A stretch of 64,000 nt of DNA from NCBI GenBank assembly GCA_900079695.1, contig LT599022.1, positions 1,206,287-1,270,286 of the forward strand. Direction: 5' to 3'. Positions 51,140 through 61,261 of the stretch are shown one piece after another. Position numbers and translations under genes: made by a program. How positions within the stretch are numbered: the stretch's first letter is position 1; each line of letters opens with the position of its first letter. The notes beneath the pieces were generated by a model that ran no database searches, was not told the DNA's origin, and was given only the letters and a program-made list of their open reading frames with translations. The stretch comes from an uncultured Alphaproteobacteria bacterium. GTDB lineage: Bacteria; Pseudomonadota; Alphaproteobacteria; Rhodospirillales; Rhodospirillaceae.

Positions 51140-51976
51140 TCAGTGCGACAGCAGCACCGGCACCGTCATGTTGTTGAGGAGGTGGCGCGTCACCCCGCCG
51201 AGGATCAATTCGCGGAAGCGCGAGCGGCCGTAGGCCCCCATCACGATCAGGTCGATGCCGTCGTCGGCGGCGCGCGACAGCAGCATCGCGCCGACGTTCA
51301 TATCCTCGGCGTAGACGGTCTTCGCCACCGCCGGAACGCCGTGACGCGACAGATGGGTGCAGATCGCCGCGCAGGGGATGTCGCCGTGCTGGCCTTCGCT
51401 GTCCTGCGGGTTGGCGGCGACCACTTCGACCGACGACGCCTTCTTGAGGAACGGCAGAGCGTCGTGCGCGGCGCGCACCGATTCGCGGCTGGCGTTCCAG
51501 GCCAGCATCACCCGCTCGCCGACCTTGGGGAAACTGCCCGCATAGGGCACCACCAGTACCGGCCGTCCGGCGTCGATGACGACGTTGTCGGCCATGCCCA
51601 TCTCGCCCTCGCGATGGTCGTCGTCGGGATTGAACTGGCCGATCACCACGAGATCGACGTACTTGGCGTGCAGGCACACGACTTCGGTCATGTCGCCCTC
51701 GTCGGCGCGGTATTCGCCGGTCATGCCCGCGGCGGCGCAGCGGTCGAGGAACGCGGCGCGCACCGCCACCTCCTCGCGCTCGGCGACCCGCTTCTGGGTT
51801 TCGTAGATGTCGGGGCCGATCTGCGCCGCGACGAAATGGGGCACATAGGGCAGCGCGCGGACGTAAAGGCCGATCACCCGCGCCTCGTAGCTCTTGGCGA
51901 TCCGCAACGCCACGTCGACGCGCTCCGCACACGCCGCGCCGGAGTCGAGGTAGACCAGAATGTCCTTGATGCTCAT
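51140..51976 (-). CDS. universal stress protein with two Usp domains
   Basis: 278 residues, two tandem Usp folds (about 1-150 and 155-278). The C-terminal half keeps the ATP-binding pattern G-x2-G-x9-G-(S/T) in GAYGRSRFRELILGGVT; in the N-terminal half the pattern is degraded (VIGQFNPDDD). GGGAGGG precedes the ATG at 51976. It is transcribed 111 bp downstream of the CDF gene and probably from its own promoter. Confidence 0.9.
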   Translation of the reverse strand: MSIKDILVYLDSGAACAERVDVALRIAKSYEARVIGLYVRALPYVPHFVAAQIGPDIYETQKRVAEREEVAVRAAFLDRCAAAGMTGEYRADEGDMTEVVCLHAKYVDLVVIGQFNPDDDHREGEMGMADNVVIDAGRPVLVVPYAGSFPKVGERVMLAWNASRESVRAAHDALPFLKKASSVEVVAANPQDSEGQHGDIPCAAICTHLSRHGVPAVAKTVYAEDMNVGAMLLSRAADDGIDLIVMGAYGRSRFRELILGGVTRHLLNNMTVPVLLSH

Positions 51977-52087
51977 CGTTGTCCCTCCCGACAGGAGGCC
52001 CGCGGCAGAGAACGCGCCCGGCAGGCCGTTTCTCTTAATATGGGGGAAACCGGCGCAAATTTCACGTCGAAACAACGGCGTAATTCG

Positions 52088-53041
52088 TCAGGGCGGGGAA
52101 TTTTCGTCGAGTTCGGCGGAAACTACGCGGTCGAGCGTGGCGGGGTATGCGATCGGCTCCTCGACCCCGAGCGGATCGATGTGGACGATCACCTCCGCGC
52201 TTTCGAAGGCCCGGCCGATCGCCAGTTCGACGCGGTTGGCGACGTCGTGCGCCGCCGTCACGGTGATGCCGCCGTCGACCTCGACGTGCAACTGGATGAA
52301 GAGGTTCGGACCGGAGACGCGGGTGCGCAGGTCGTGCAGCGCCAACGCCCCGGGCTCGGCGAGGGCGATCTCGCAGATGCGGGCGCGTTCCGCCTCCGGC
52401 AGTTCCTTGTCCATGATCTGGTCGAACGCGGTCGCGCCGAGGCCGAAGGCGTTGCGGGCGAGATAGAGGGCGATCGCGAAGGCGAACGCCGCGTCCACCC
52501 ACGCCGCGTCGAACAGCAGGTTGATCAGCAGCGAGGCGACGACGCTGGCGTTGACCAGGATGTCGCCGGTGTAATGAGCGGAATCCGCCGCGATCGCGAT
52601 CGACCGCGTCTTCTTCACCACATAGCGCTGATACGTCACCAGGGCGAGCGTCGCGGCGATCGAGAAAAGCATCACCGCGATACCGATCTCGCCGCGCGTC
52701 ACCGGCGTCGGCGCGGCGAACCGGCGCGCCGCTTCGAGCCCGAGGAACAGCGCCGAACCGCCGATAAACGCCGCCTGCGTCAGAACCGCAATCGATTCCG
52801 CCTTGCCGTGGCCGAAGCGATGTTCCATGTCGGCAGGCTGCAGGGCATGGCGCACCGCCATCAGGCTGACCAGCGACGCGGCGACGTCGAGGCTGGAATC
52901 CACCAGGCTCGCCAGCATCGACAGCGACCCGGTGAACATCCATGCGCCGAGCTTGACGACGATCAGCGTGCCCGCGGTGCCCACCGCCGCCAGGGTGGCG
53001 CGGCGCATCAGACGATGGGGGGCGGAATCGGCTTCGCTCAT
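52088..53041 (-). CDS. cation diffusion facilitator (FieF-like metal exporter)
   Basis: 317 residues with six membrane helices. The transport-site residues are DSSLD in helix 2 and DSAHYTGD in helix 5 (HxxxD type, Zn/Fe/Cd), and HRFGHGKAE is the cytoplasmic loop. A C-terminal cytoplasmic domain (about 225-317) has HDLRTRVSGPNLFIQLHVEVDG. The start overlaps the pdxH stop by 1 bp (TGATG), so the genes are coupled. Confidence 0.92.
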   Translation of the reverse strand: MSEADSAPHRLMRRATLAAVGTAGTLIVVKLGAWMFTGSLSMLASLVDSSLDVAASLVSLMAVRHALQPADMEHRFGHGKAESIAVLTQAAFIGGSALFLGLEAARRFAAPTPVTRGEIGIAVMLFSIAATLALVTYQRYVVKKTRSIAIAADSAHYTGDILVNASVVASLLINLLFDAAWVDAAFAFAIALYLARNAFGLGATAFDQIMDKELPEAERARICEIALAEPGALALHDLRTRVSGPNLFIQLHVEVDGGITVTAAHDVANRVELAIGRAFESAEVIVHIDPLGVEEPIAYPATLDRVVSAELDENSPP

Positions 53042-53631
53042 CAGGGATACAGCTTTTCGACCGTCCACGCTTCCCCGGCACGGGTGTAGACGGCGCGCTC
53101 GTGCAGGCGGAACGGCTTGTCGGTCCAGAACTCGATGCGCTGCGGCAGGGCGCGGAAGCCGGACCAGTGCGGCGGACGCGGCACCTTGCCGAGACCGAAT
53201 TTCGCGGCGAACTCGGCCACCCGCTTCTCCAGCGCGAAGCGGCTTTCAAGGGGCCGCGACTGCTGCGACGCCCACGCGCCGATCTGGCTGCCGCGGGCGC
53301 GACTGGCGAAGTAGGCGTCGGCCTCCTCCTCGGTCACCGGCTCCACCGGCCCCTCGACGCGCACCTGGCGGCGCAGGCTCTTCCAGTGGAAGTTGAGTGC
53401 GACGAACGGATTTCCGGCAAGATCCCGGCCCTTGCGGCTTTCGAGATTGGTGTAGAAGACGAAGCCGCGCGCGTCCACCGCCTTCAGCAGCACCATCCGC
53501 GACGACGGACGCCCCTTGTCGTCGACGGTAGCGAGGTTCATCGCCTCGGGGTCGTTGACCTCCTTCGCGGCGGCTTCCGCCATCCACGCGGAGAAAAGGT
53601 CGAAGGGTTCCGACCACGGCAACACGGTCAT
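53041..53631 (-). CDS. pdxH: pyridoxamine 5'-phosphate oxidase
   Basis: 196 residues. Flavin and substrate motifs are visible: [39 protein letters not shown], and the C-terminal [22 protein letters not shown]. It makes pyridoxal phosphate with FMN and oxygen. It is divergent from the dnaJ-like gene, an order common in Rhodospirillales. Confidence 0.96.
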   Translation of the reverse strand: MTVLPWSEPFDLFSAWMAEAAAKEVNDPEAMNLATVDDKGRPSSRMVLLKAVDARGFVFYTNLESRKGRDLAGNPFVALNFHWKSLRRQVRVEGPVEPVTEEEADAYFASRARGSQIGAWASQQSRPLESRFALEKRVAEFAAKFGLGKVPRPPHWSGFRALPQRIEFWTDKPFRLHERAVYTRAGEAWTVEKLYP

Positions 53632-53811
53632 CTCGGGTCCATTCGCAAAATGTCAGACGACGCCGCGCGACCGGCGGCGGTGCCGACTCTTTCACGGAAT
53701 CGCGGCCCCGGCAAGACTCTGGCGCAAGCGGCGCGAACAGCATACATCTGATGTGCCCGCGGGAAACCCGGGCGAAAGGCGTGTTCAAGGAACAAGAAGA
53801 AGGACCAAGGA

Positions 53812-54756
53812 ATGGCCGCGCGAGACCCATACACCGTTCTGGGCGTGCCTCGCGGCGCGGATGCCGCCGCGATCAAGAAGGCGTTCCGCGCCAAGGCGCG
53901 CACCGCCCACCCCGACAGCAATCCCAACGACCCGAGGGCCGAGGAGCGGTTCAAGGAGATCAACAAGGCCTATGAAATTCTCGGCGACGCGCAGAAGCGC
54001 GCCCGTTTCGACCGCGGCGAAATCGACGCCGACGGCAACGAGACCGTGGCGGCGTTCGGCGGCGGTGCGCGGCGCGCAGGCGGCGCGGGATTCGGCGGAT
54101 TCGGCGGCGGCGCGCGCGGATTCTCGTTCGAGGACCTGTTCGGCGGCGGCGCCGACGGTTTCGAGGATATCCTGCGCGGCGCGAGCGGCGGCCGTGCCGG
54201 CGGCTTCCACCAGCAGCGGGGCGGCAACACCAGCTACACGCTCAAGGTGTCGCTGCTCGACGCGCTGAACGGCGCGACCAAGCGCATCGGCCTGACCAAC
54301 GGCAAGACTCTCGACGTGCGGATTCCTCCCGGCACCGAGACCGGCCGGGTGCTGCGCCTCAAGGGCCAGGGCAAGCCGGGTGCGGCGGGCGCGCCGGCGG
54401 GCGACGCGCTGATCGAAATCGTCGTCGAGGAGGACCCGCTGTTCCGGCGGCGCGACCACGACATCCTCCTCGACCTGCCGGTCACGCTGAAGGAGGCGGT
54501 GCTGGGCGCCAAGGTGACGGTGCCGACGCCTTACGGCGCGGTGGCGCTCTCCATCCCCAAGGGCTCGTCGAGCGGCAAGCAGTTGCGGTTGCGCGGCAAG
54601 GGCGCGGCGTTCACCAATCCCGGCGACGACCTGCCCCGCCACGGCGACCTGATCGTCACCCTGATGATCGTCCTGCCCGAGCGCGACGCCGCGCTCGAAG
54701 CCTTCGTCGAGGCGTGGAAGCCCGCCGCTCACGACCCCCGCAAGGGCATGGTCTGA
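53812..54756 (+). CDS. DnaJ-like co-chaperone (CbpA type)
   Basis: 314 residues. The J domain (4-70) contains the HPD motif (TAHPDSNPND), followed by a Gly/Phe-rich linker (about 80-130) and the two C-terminal substrate-binding domains (SYTLKVSLLDALNGATKRI ... LPVTLKEAVLGAKVTVPT). There is no Cys-rich zinc domain, so it is the type II/CbpA class that stimulates DnaK. Its stop abuts the convergent yihY-type gene. Confidence 0.93.
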   Translation: MAARDPYTVLGVPRGADAAAIKKAFRAKARTAHPDSNPNDPRAEERFKEINKAYEILGDAQKRARFDRGEIDADGNETVAAFGGGARRAGGAGFGGFGGGARGFSFEDLFGGGADGFEDILRGASGGRAGGFHQQRGGNTSYTLKVSLLDALNGATKRIGLTNGKTLDVRIPPGTETGRVLRLKGQGKPGAAGAPAGDALIEIVVEEDPLFRRRDHDILLDLPVTLKEAVLGAKVTVPTPYGAVALSIPKGSSSGKQLRLRGKGAAFTNPGDDLPRHGDLIVTLMIVLPERDAALEAFVEAWKPAAHDPRKGMV

Positions 54757-56052
54757 TCACGGCTGCCGCGCCAGCCGCGCCGCGATCGCCGTCTGCACCG
54801 GCAGGCTCCAGGCCTCGCTCTCGGCGGCGGTGGCGGCGGCCACCGCGTCGCCCAGCACCGGCCGCCACGGCTGCGGCAAATCGACGCCGCCCGCCCCCGC
54901 CCAGCCGATCCCGAGCGCGGCGAGGAGTTCGATGGCGGGCGTCTCCGCGAGGTCGCGCGCCAGGAGCCACTGTCCGCGTTCGTCGCGCACGATGAACCCC
55001 GCGTCGTGCAGCGCGGCCATCACCAGTTCCACCTGCGCCTCGGCGGCGGCGACGCTGACGAGAACCTCCTTGCGCTTCACCCCGTCGCCGCCCTTCTGCG
55101 CCTCGCGCAGGCGCGCCAGCAGGTCGAGCGCCATGCCGAGGCGCGCCCCCGCGCCCTGGACCGCGCCCAGCGCCGCCATCTTCGCCCGCCATTCCGGCAG
55201 CGCCGCGGTCATCACCGCGCCGAACAGCACCACCGCCCACGACAGATACATCGACACCAGGAACAGCGGGATCACCGCCAACGCACCGTAGAGGGTGCGA
55301 TAGGTCTCGCCGTTGACGAGGAAGCGCGAAACGCCGTTGCGCAGCGCCACGAACAGCACCGCCGAGACGATGCCGCCGATCGCCGCGTCCTTCCACGCCA
55401 CCGGACGGTTCGGCACCATCTGGAACAGCACGGTGAGGAACAGGAACGAAAACAGCACGCTGGTGACGTTGCGCAGCAGCGACGAAACCTCGGGCGACGC
55501 CGCGCCCTCGACCGCCTGCCGCCACTGCGTGAGGCTGCCCGAGAGCGACAGGCTGGCGCCGAGCAGCAGCGGCCCGAGGGTGATCACCGCCCAGTAGATC
55601 AGCACCGACGAGACGATCGGGCGCGCCTGCGCGACGCGGTAGATCGCGTTGAACGCGGTCTCGATGGTGGTCAGCATCAGCACCGCGGTGACGCCGAGCC
55701 CGACCACGCCGATCGCGGTCAGCCCGCCGGTGGCTGACACGAAGCGCTGAAGGTAGACGTGCACCGACTGCCCGGCGTCCGGCAGCAGCGAACTGGAGAT
55801 GAATTCCTGCAACTCCCCGCGCACGTCGGCGAACGCCGGAAACGCCGAGAACGTCGCCACCGCGATCGCCAGCAGCGGCACCAGCGCCAGCAGCGAGGTG
55901 TAGCTGAGCGACGCGGCGACGCGCAGGAACTGGTCGCGCTGGCCGCGCTCGTAAACGTAGACGAGGAAATTTATTACCGGCAGGTGCGCATCCAGCCATC
56001 TGCGACAGCGATCCACGCGCACCCTCCAGCCCTCCGCCTGCCCCTCGCTCAT
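54757..56052 (-). CDS. YihY/UPF0761 family inner-membrane protein
   Basis: 431 residues with about six membrane helices in the first 290 residues (VAASLSYTSLLALVPLLAIAV, SSVLIYWAVITLGPLLLGASL). The family was once thought to be RNase BN, which is wrong; function is uncertain (BrkB-like). A cytoplasmic C-terminal extension (about 300-431) includes a winged-helix-like segment near EVLVSVAAAEAQVELVM. It is transcribed alone. Confidence 0.9.
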   Translation of the reverse strand: MSEGQAEGWRVRVDRCRRWLDAHLPVINFLVYVYERGQRDQFLRVAASLSYTSLLALVPLLAIAVATFSAFPAFADVRGELQEFISSSLLPDAGQSVHVYLQRFVSATGGLTAIGVVGLGVTAVLMLTTIETAFNAIYRVAQARPIVSSVLIYWAVITLGPLLLGASLSLSGSLTQWRQAVEGAASPEVSSLLRNVTSVLFSFLFLTVLFQMVPNRPVAWKDAAIGGIVSAVLFVALRNGVSRFLVNGETYRTLYGALAVIPLFLVSMYLSWAVVLFGAVMTAALPEWRAKMAALGAVQGAGARLGMALDLLARLREAQKGGDGVKRKEVLVSVAAAEAQVELVMAALHDAGFIVRDERGQWLLARDLAETPAIELLAALGIGWAGAGGVDLPQPWRPVLGDAVAAATAAESEAWSLPVQTAIAARLARQP

Positions 56053-56182
56053 CCCGTTCCCCTTTGCCGGTCCATAACTTTCGTGTAGGATACGCGCGAT
56101 TTTCCGCCAGAATGCTCCCGGGAGCGGCGTTCCCTCCCCCGAGGATTTTGGCGTCTTTGCTTATGCTATCAAGAGGATATCT

Positions 56183-57016
56183 ATGACAGCCGCATCGTTG
56201 ATGGCCGGTAAGAAGGGCCTGATCATGGGGGTCGCGAACAATCTCTCGATCGCCTGGGGCATCGCCAAGGCTTGCCGTGCCCAGGGCGCCGAACTCGCGC
56301 TGACCTACCAGGGAGACGCCCTCAAGAAGCGGGTCGCCCCGCTCGCCGCCGAACTCGGCTCCGACTTCCTGCTGCCCTGCGACGTTACCGACGCCGCAAG
56401 CATGGACGCGTTGTTCGCCGAAATCGCCGAAAAGTGGGGCAAGCTCGACTTCGTCGTCCATGCCATCGCTTTCGCGGGCAAGGAAGCCCTCAAGGGCAAG
56501 TACTACGACGTCACCGCCGAAAACTTCGCCAACACCATGCACATTTCGGTGTTCTCGTTCACCGACGTGTGCCGTCGCGCCCAACCGCTGATGCAGGCGG
56601 GCGGCAGCCTGCTCACCCTCACCTACTACGGTTCGGAAAAGTTCATTCCGCACTACAACGTGATGGGCGTCGCCAAGGCCGCGCTCGACGCCTCGGTGAA
56701 ATACCTGGCGATGGACCTCGGCGAGTTCGGCATCCGCGTCAACGCCCTCTCGGCGGGACCGATCAAGACCCTCGCCGCCTCCGGCATCGGCGACTTCCGC
56801 TACATCATGAAGTGGAACGAGCTCAATTCGCCGCTCAAGCGCAACGTCACCATCGACGACGTCGGCGGTTCGGGGATGTATCTCCTCTCCGACCTCGCGA
56901 GCGGCGTCACCGGCGAAGTCCACCACGTCGATTCCGGCTATCACACCAACGGCATGATCAACCCGGCCTCGGCCGAGGGCAACGCCGAGCTGATGAAGGC
57001 GTTCGCCGAGATGTAA
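56183..57016 (+). CDS. fabI: enoyl-[acyl-carrier-protein] reductase (NADH)
   Basis: 277 residues. The NADH loop [19 protein letters not shown] and the catalytic Y-x6-K (YNVMGVAK) with LTYYGSEK are classic for FabI, as is the [13 protein letters not shown] flap that binds triclosan-type inhibitors. It completes each fatty acid elongation round. AGAGGA precedes the ATG. It is followed by aroC after 55 bp, the usual order in this group. Confidence 0.96.
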   Translation: MTAASLMAGKKGLIMGVANNLSIAWGIAKACRAQGAELALTYQGDALKKRVAPLAAELGSDFLLPCDVTDAASMDALFAEIAEKWGKLDFVVHAIAFAGKEALKGKYYDVTAENFANTMHISVFSFTDVCRRAQPLMQAGGSLLTLTYYGSEKFIPHYNVMGVAKAALDASVKYLAMDLGEFGIRVNALSAGPIKTLAASGIGDFRYIMKWNELNSPLKRNVTIDDVGGSGMYLLSDLASGVTGEVHHVDSGYHTNGMINPASAEGNAELMKAFAEM

Positions 57017-57071
57017 TCCGGTCGGAGCGCCCCCGGGGGCGCTCCGCCCCTTTCGGGAAAGGCGCTCCGCC

Positions 57072-58172
57072 ATGGCCGGCAACGCATTCGGCACCCTGTT
57101 CCGCTTCACCACCTTCGGCGAAAGCCACGGCCCCGCGATCGGCTGCGTCGTCGACGGCGTGCCCCCCGGGATTCCGCTCGCCGAGGCGGACATCCAGCCG
57201 TTTCTCGACAAGCGCCGCCCCGGCCGGTCGCGCCACACCACCCAACGCCGCGAGCCCGACCTCGCGCGCATCCTCTCGGGGGTCTACGAAGGCCGCACCA
57301 CCGGCACCCCGATCGGCCTCCTGATCGACAACGCCGACCAGCGCTCCAAGGACTATGCCAACATCGCCGAGAGCTTCCGCCCCGGCCATGCCGACTTCGC
57401 CTACCACGCCAAATACGGCCTGCGCGACCCGCGCGGCGGCGGCCGCTCCTCGGCGCGCGAAACCGCGATGCGCGTCGCCGCGGGTGCGGTCGCGCGCAAG
57501 GTGCTCGACGCGCTGATCCCCGGCGGCGTCGTCATCCGCGGCGCGATGGTGGCGATGGGCGCGCACGCGGTCGAGCGCACCCGCTGGGATTGGGCCGAAG
57601 TGGACCGCAACGACTTCTTCTGTCCCGACGCCGAAACCGCCGCCGCCTGGGCGGACGAACTCGACGCGATCCGCAAGTCCGGCTCCTCGATCGGCGCGGT
57701 GGTCGAAGTGACGGCCGAAGGCGCGCCCGCGGGCCTCGGCGAACCGGTCTACGACAAGCTCGACGCCGACATCGCCAAGGCGATGATGAGCATCAACGCG
57801 GTCAAGGGCGTCGAGATCGGCGAAGGCTTCGCCGCGGCACGCCTGCACGGCGAGGACAACGCCGACGAGATGGAGCCCGACGGCCGGGGCGGCGTGCGCT
57901 TCCTCTCCAACCACGCGGGCGGCATTCTCGGCGGCATCTCGACCGGGCAGGTCATCGCCGCGCGCCTCGCGGTGAAGCCGACCAGTTCGATCCTGATCCC
58001 GCGCCGGAGCGTCGACGTCAACGGCGAGGCGGTCGACGTCTTGACCAGGGGCCGCCACGACCCATGTGTGGGCATCCGCGCGGTGCCGGTCGCCGAGGCG
58101 ATGCTCGCCTGTGTGCTCGCCGACCACCTGCTGCGCCATCGCGGCCAGTGCGGCGGCTTTCCCGCCCGCTGA
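57072..58172 (+). CDS. aroC: chorismate synthase
   Basis: 366 residues. The signatures [18 protein letters not shown] (N-terminal), [14 protein letters not shown] (middle) and [17 protein letters not shown] (C-terminal) bind reduced FMN and EPSP. The enzyme makes chorismate, the last shikimate step. Confidence 0.97.
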   Translation: MAGNAFGTLFRFTTFGESHGPAIGCVVDGVPPGIPLAEADIQPFLDKRRPGRSRHTTQRREPDLARILSGVYEGRTTGTPIGLLIDNADQRSKDYANIAESFRPGHADFAYHAKYGLRDPRGGGRSSARETAMRVAAGAVARKVLDALIPGGVVIRGAMVAMGAHAVERTRWDWAEVDRNDFFCPDAETAAAWADELDAIRKSGSSIGAVVEVTAEGAPAGLGEPVYDKLDADIAKAMMSINAVKGVEIGEGFAAARLHGEDNADEMEPDGRGGVRFLSNHAGGILGGISTGQVIAARLAVKPTSSILIPRRSVDVNGEAVDVLTRGRHDPCVGIRAVPVAEAMLACVLADHLLRHRGQCGGFPAR

Positions 58173-58207
58173 CCGCCTTCCCCGCATTCGGGTCGGAGGC
58201 CCTGCCG

Positions 58208-58540
58208 ATGTTCTTCAGAAAACCCGCCGTCGCCGGTGTCGACGCCGCCGCCGCCCGCGCCTGGATCGACGCCGGAGAGGCTGCCCTCGTCGACGTGCGC
58301 GAGGCCGACGAACTCGAAGCCGCGGCGGTGCCGGGCGCGACGCATCTGCCGATGTCGCACGTCGGCGTGGACGAATACCCGGATTTCGGTGCAAATAAGG
58401 TCGTGGTGATGTGCCACTCCGGCGTGCGTTCGGCGCGCGTCGCGGCCGCCCTTGCGGCGCGCGGAGTGGAGGCCTACAACCTCGAAGGCGGCATCGTCGC
58501 CTGGATCGCCGCCGGATTCCCGGCGCAACAACAGGGATAG
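58208..58540 (+). CDS. single-domain rhodanese-like protein
   Basis: 110 residues, one rhodanese fold. The active-site loop is CHSGVRS with Cys69; LVDVREADELEAAAVPGA is the family CH2A-like stretch. It may carry sulfane sulfur in the cytoplasm. It lies 35 bp after aroC and 4 bp before sppA. The ATG at 58208 is the family-like start. Confidence 0.9.
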   Translation: MFFRKPAVAGVDAAAARAWIDAGEAALVDVREADELEAAAVPGATHLPMSHVGVDEYPDFGANKVVVMCHSGVRSARVAAALAARGVEAYNLEGGIVAWIAAGFPAQQQG

Positions 58541-58544
58541 TCAA

Positions 58545-60290
58545 ATGCGGACTCTGGCGCGCTGGCTGGTCGGACTGCTCGCGATGATCGGCGTTCTCGC
58601 CGCCGCCGCAGTGGTCGCGGTGGTCTATCTGATCAAACATGCCGAGCCCGAGAAGGTCGCCGTCCGCAACGGCGACTACCTCGTCGTCGACTTCGATCGC
58701 GGCGTCTCCGGGCAGCCGCCGCGCGACGCCATCGAGGCCCTCGGCAGGGGCGACGAATACGTCTTCTCCGACCTCGTCGCCGCGCTCCGCCGCGCCGCCG
58801 CCGACCCCAAGATCAGCGGCCTCGCCGCACACCTCGGCGGCACGCCGATCCCCGCCGCCACAGCTCTCGAACTCGCCGACGCGGTCTCCGACTTCAAGAA
58901 GGTCGGCAAGAAGACCTTCCTGTTTTCGGAATCCCTCGACGGCGGCCCGGGCGCCGTCGCGCTCGCCGCCGCGTTCCAGGAAACCTGGGTGCAGCCCTCC
59001 GGCCTCGTCGGCCTGCGCGGCCTCGCGATCGAGAGCCCGTTCCTGCGCCAGGGCCTCGCCGAATGGGGCATCCGCGCCGACGTCCTGCAACGCTACGAAT
59101 ACAAGTCCGCGTTCGATTCCTTCACCCGCGACGAGATGTCGCCGCCGGTGCGCGAAAACCTCCAGCACCTGATCGACGACGTCGCCGCCTCGCTCAACGC
59201 CGCGATCGCCCGCGAACGCGGGCTCGACATTTCCGCCGTCGCCGCTCTCGCGCAACGCGGCCCGCTGCTCGCCCCCGACGCGCTGCAGGCGAAGCTGGTC
59301 GACCGCCTCGGCTACGGCGCGGAGTTCCAGGCCGAACTCAAGGCCGCCTTCCCCGGCGCGCCGGTGCAGGCGGACGCCTATGCCGCCACCCGCGAGGCCC
59401 CGGATACCGACATCAAGATCGCGCTGATCCAGGCGAGCGGCCAGATCGTTCCCGGCGAGACCGAATTCGGCCCGCTCGGCGGCGAAGCGATGATCGGCGC
59501 GCAGACCGTCGCGCACGCGATCCGCGATGCCGCCCGCACCAAGGGCGTGCGCGCGATCATCCTGCGGCTCGACACCCCCGGCGGCGACTACGCCGCCTCC
59601 GACACCATCCGCCAGGCGATCCTCGCCGCCCGCCACGACAACGTGCCGGTGGTGGTGTCGATGGGCAACGTCGCCGCCTCGGGCGGATACTTCATCGCCT
59701 CCGCCGCGGAAACCGTGATCGCGGGCGAGGCCACCATCACCGGCTCGATCGGCGTGATCGCCGGCAAGGTCGTCCTCGACGAAGCCTGGAACAAGCTCGG
59801 CGTCCGCTGGGCCACCCTCAAGACCGGCGAAACCGCGACGATGTTCTCGCCCAACCACCCCTTCACCCCGCTCGAACGCGCGCGCATGGAGGCGATCGTC
59901 GACGCCGCCTACGCCGACTTCACGCAAAAGGTCGGCGAGGCTCGCAAACTCGACGCCGAGGCCGTCGACCGCGTCGCCCGCGGACGAGTGTGGAGCGGCA
60001 AGGCCGCCAAGGCGGTCGGCCTCGTCGACGATACCGGCGGCCTCCTGAAGGCGCTCGCGTACGCCAAGCGCTCGGCCGGAATCCCCGCCGAACGCATCCC
60101 CACCCTCGTCGACTTCCCGCGCGCCCGCTCGCTCACCGAGACCCTTTCGGACCTGATGAACGGCGAGCACGGCGAAATCGCCAAGATCACCGCCGCCCCG
60201 CTGCCCGAACCGCTCGCCACCCTCTCCGCATGGTCGAAGCTGAACCTCGAAAAGGGCGCGGCGCTGATGCCGCCGATGGTGATGCGGTAA
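58545..60290 (+). CDS. sppA: signal peptide peptidase SppA, long (67K) type
   Basis: 581 residues, two tandem S49 domains. One N-terminal membrane anchor (about 8-30) holds it on the periplasmic face. The general-base lysine is in YEYKSAFDSFTRDEMS in the first domain and the nucleophile serine in NVAASGGYFIASAA in the second, as in E. coli SppA. It degrades leftover signal peptides. It begins 4 bp after the rhodanese stop. Confidence 0.95.
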   Translation: MRTLARWLVGLLAMIGVLAAAAVVAVVYLIKHAEPEKVAVRNGDYLVVDFDRGVSGQPPRDAIEALGRGDEYVFSDLVAALRRAAADPKISGLAAHLGGTPIPAATALELADAVSDFKKVGKKTFLFSESLDGGPGAVALAAAFQETWVQPSGLVGLRGLAIESPFLRQGLAEWGIRADVLQRYEYKSAFDSFTRDEMSPPVRENLQHLIDDVAASLNAAIARERGLDISAVAALAQRGPLLAPDALQAKLVDRLGYGAEFQAELKAAFPGAPVQADAYAATREAPDTDIKIALIQASGQIVPGETEFGPLGGEAMIGAQTVAHAIRDAARTKGVRAIILRLDTPGGDYAASDTIRQAILAARHDNVPVVVSMGNVAASGGYFIASAAETVIAGEATITGSIGVIAGKVVLDEAWNKLGVRWATLKTGETATMFSPNHPFTPLERARMEAIVDAAYADFTQKVGEARKLDAEAVDRVARGRVWSGKAAKAVGLVDDTGGLLKALAYAKRSAGIPAERIPTLVDFPRARSLTETLSDLMNGEHGEIAKITAAPLPEPLATLSAWSKLNLEKGAALMPPMVMR

Positions 60291-60327
60291 AAGCAGCCGG
60301 GGCGAGGGGCAGAGCCCCCCGAAGACG

Positions 60328-61056
60328 CTACTTCCGCGCCCCGAGCAGGAATTCGACGTTGCCGTCCGGACCGGTGATCGGGCTTTCGGCAACGCCGTCG
60401 ACCGCCCATCCCTGCGCGGCGAACCACGCCGCGGCCGCATCGCAGGCCTCCTGCCGCAGAGCCGGGTCGCGCACCACGCCGCCCTTGCCGACCCTCTTCG
60501 GGCCGACCTGAAACTGCGGCTTGACCAACGCGATCGCCCACGCGCCCGGCGCGGCGAGCGCCAACGGCGCTTCCAGAACGGTCTGCAAGGCGATGAAACT
60601 GGCGTCGCACACCACCACGCCGACCGGCTCGGGAATTTCCGCAGACGACAGCGTGCGGGCGTTGACGCCCTCCAGCGACACCACGCGCGGATCGGCGCGC
60701 AACTCCGCCGCAAGCTGATCGTGGCCCACGTCCACCGCGTAAATCCGTGCAGCGCCCGCCTGCCGCAGCACGTCGGTGAAGCCTCCGGTCGACGCGCCGA
60801 CGTCCAGACACACCCGCCCCGCCGCTTCGTAGCCGAAGTGCGCGAGCCCGTGCGCCAGCTTCAGCCCGCCCCGCGACACCCACGGAATCGGCGCCCCCCG
60901 CACCTCCACCACGTCGCCCGCGCCGACGCCGCGCGACGCTTTGTCGACCGCCGCGCCGTTGACGAACACCGCCCCCGCCTCGATCAGCATCCGCGCCCGC
61001 GCCCGGCTCGGCGCCAGACCGCGCACCACCAGCGCCTGATCGGCGCGCACCGTCAT
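60328..61056 (-). CDS. tlyA: TlyA-family rRNA 2'-O-methyltransferase / hemolysin A
   Basis: 242 residues. An N-terminal S4 RNA-binding domain (about 1-60, RADQALVVRGLAPSRARARM) precedes an FtsJ-like methyltransferase domain with SAM loop CLDVGASTGGFTDVLRQAGA and K-D-K-type residues (VDVGHDQL, LVKPQF). In other bacteria TlyA methylates 16S/23S rRNA; 'hemolysin' is historical. GGAG precedes the ATG at 61056. It is downstream of dxs in the usual ispA-dxs-tlyA order. Confidence 0.92.
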   Translation of the reverse strand: MTVRADQALVVRGLAPSRARARMLIEAGAVFVNGAAVDKASRGVGAGDVVEVRGAPIPWVSRGGLKLAHGLAHFGYEAAGRVCLDVGASTGGFTDVLRQAGAARIYAVDVGHDQLAAELRADPRVVSLEGVNARTLSSAEIPEPVGVVVCDASFIALQTVLEAPLALAAPGAWAIALVKPQFQVGPKRVGKGGVVRDPALRQEACDAAAAWFAAQGWAVDGVAESPITGPDGNVEFLLGARK

Positions 61057-61073
61057 CGCGAGTGCTCCGCCAG

Positions 61074-61255
61074 CCGGGGGCGCCGCCCCCGGACCCCGCC
61101 GGGGCCACGGGCCCCGAACCCCATTCGTAGGTTTTGCGCGAAGCGCCATAGGAACTTCACGCGGCGCGATGGATGTTTCCCGCTGCGCGGAAAAACCAAG
61201 GGGAGGTCCGGAGGGACCGAGTCCCTCCGGCGGGGTCCGGGGGCGGCGCCCCCGG
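61074..61255. repeat. 27-bp inverted repeat pair between tlyA and dxs
   Basis: The 27 bp at 61074-61100 are perfectly inverted at 61229-61255, and each arm is itself a small G/C palindrome (GGGGGCGCCGCCCCC core). The 128 bp between them include GTCCGGAGGGAC and GTCCCTCC pairs that add more stem. The left arm begins 15 bp inside the tlyA start (61056 is upstream of it on the minus strand). It looks like a dispersed REP-type or miniature element, or a strong attenuating fold between dxs and tlyA. Confidence 0.75.
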
Positions 61256-61261
61256 TCTGCC

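Noticed and set aside
54757-56052. yihY-type gene as ribonuclease BN
   Set aside because: It is a polytopic membrane protein without nuclease motifs; the old RNase BN label belongs to a different protein.
60328-61056. tlyA product as a secreted haemolysin
   Set aside because: The protein has S4 and FtsJ-type methyltransferase domains and no secretion signal; the haemolysin name is historical.
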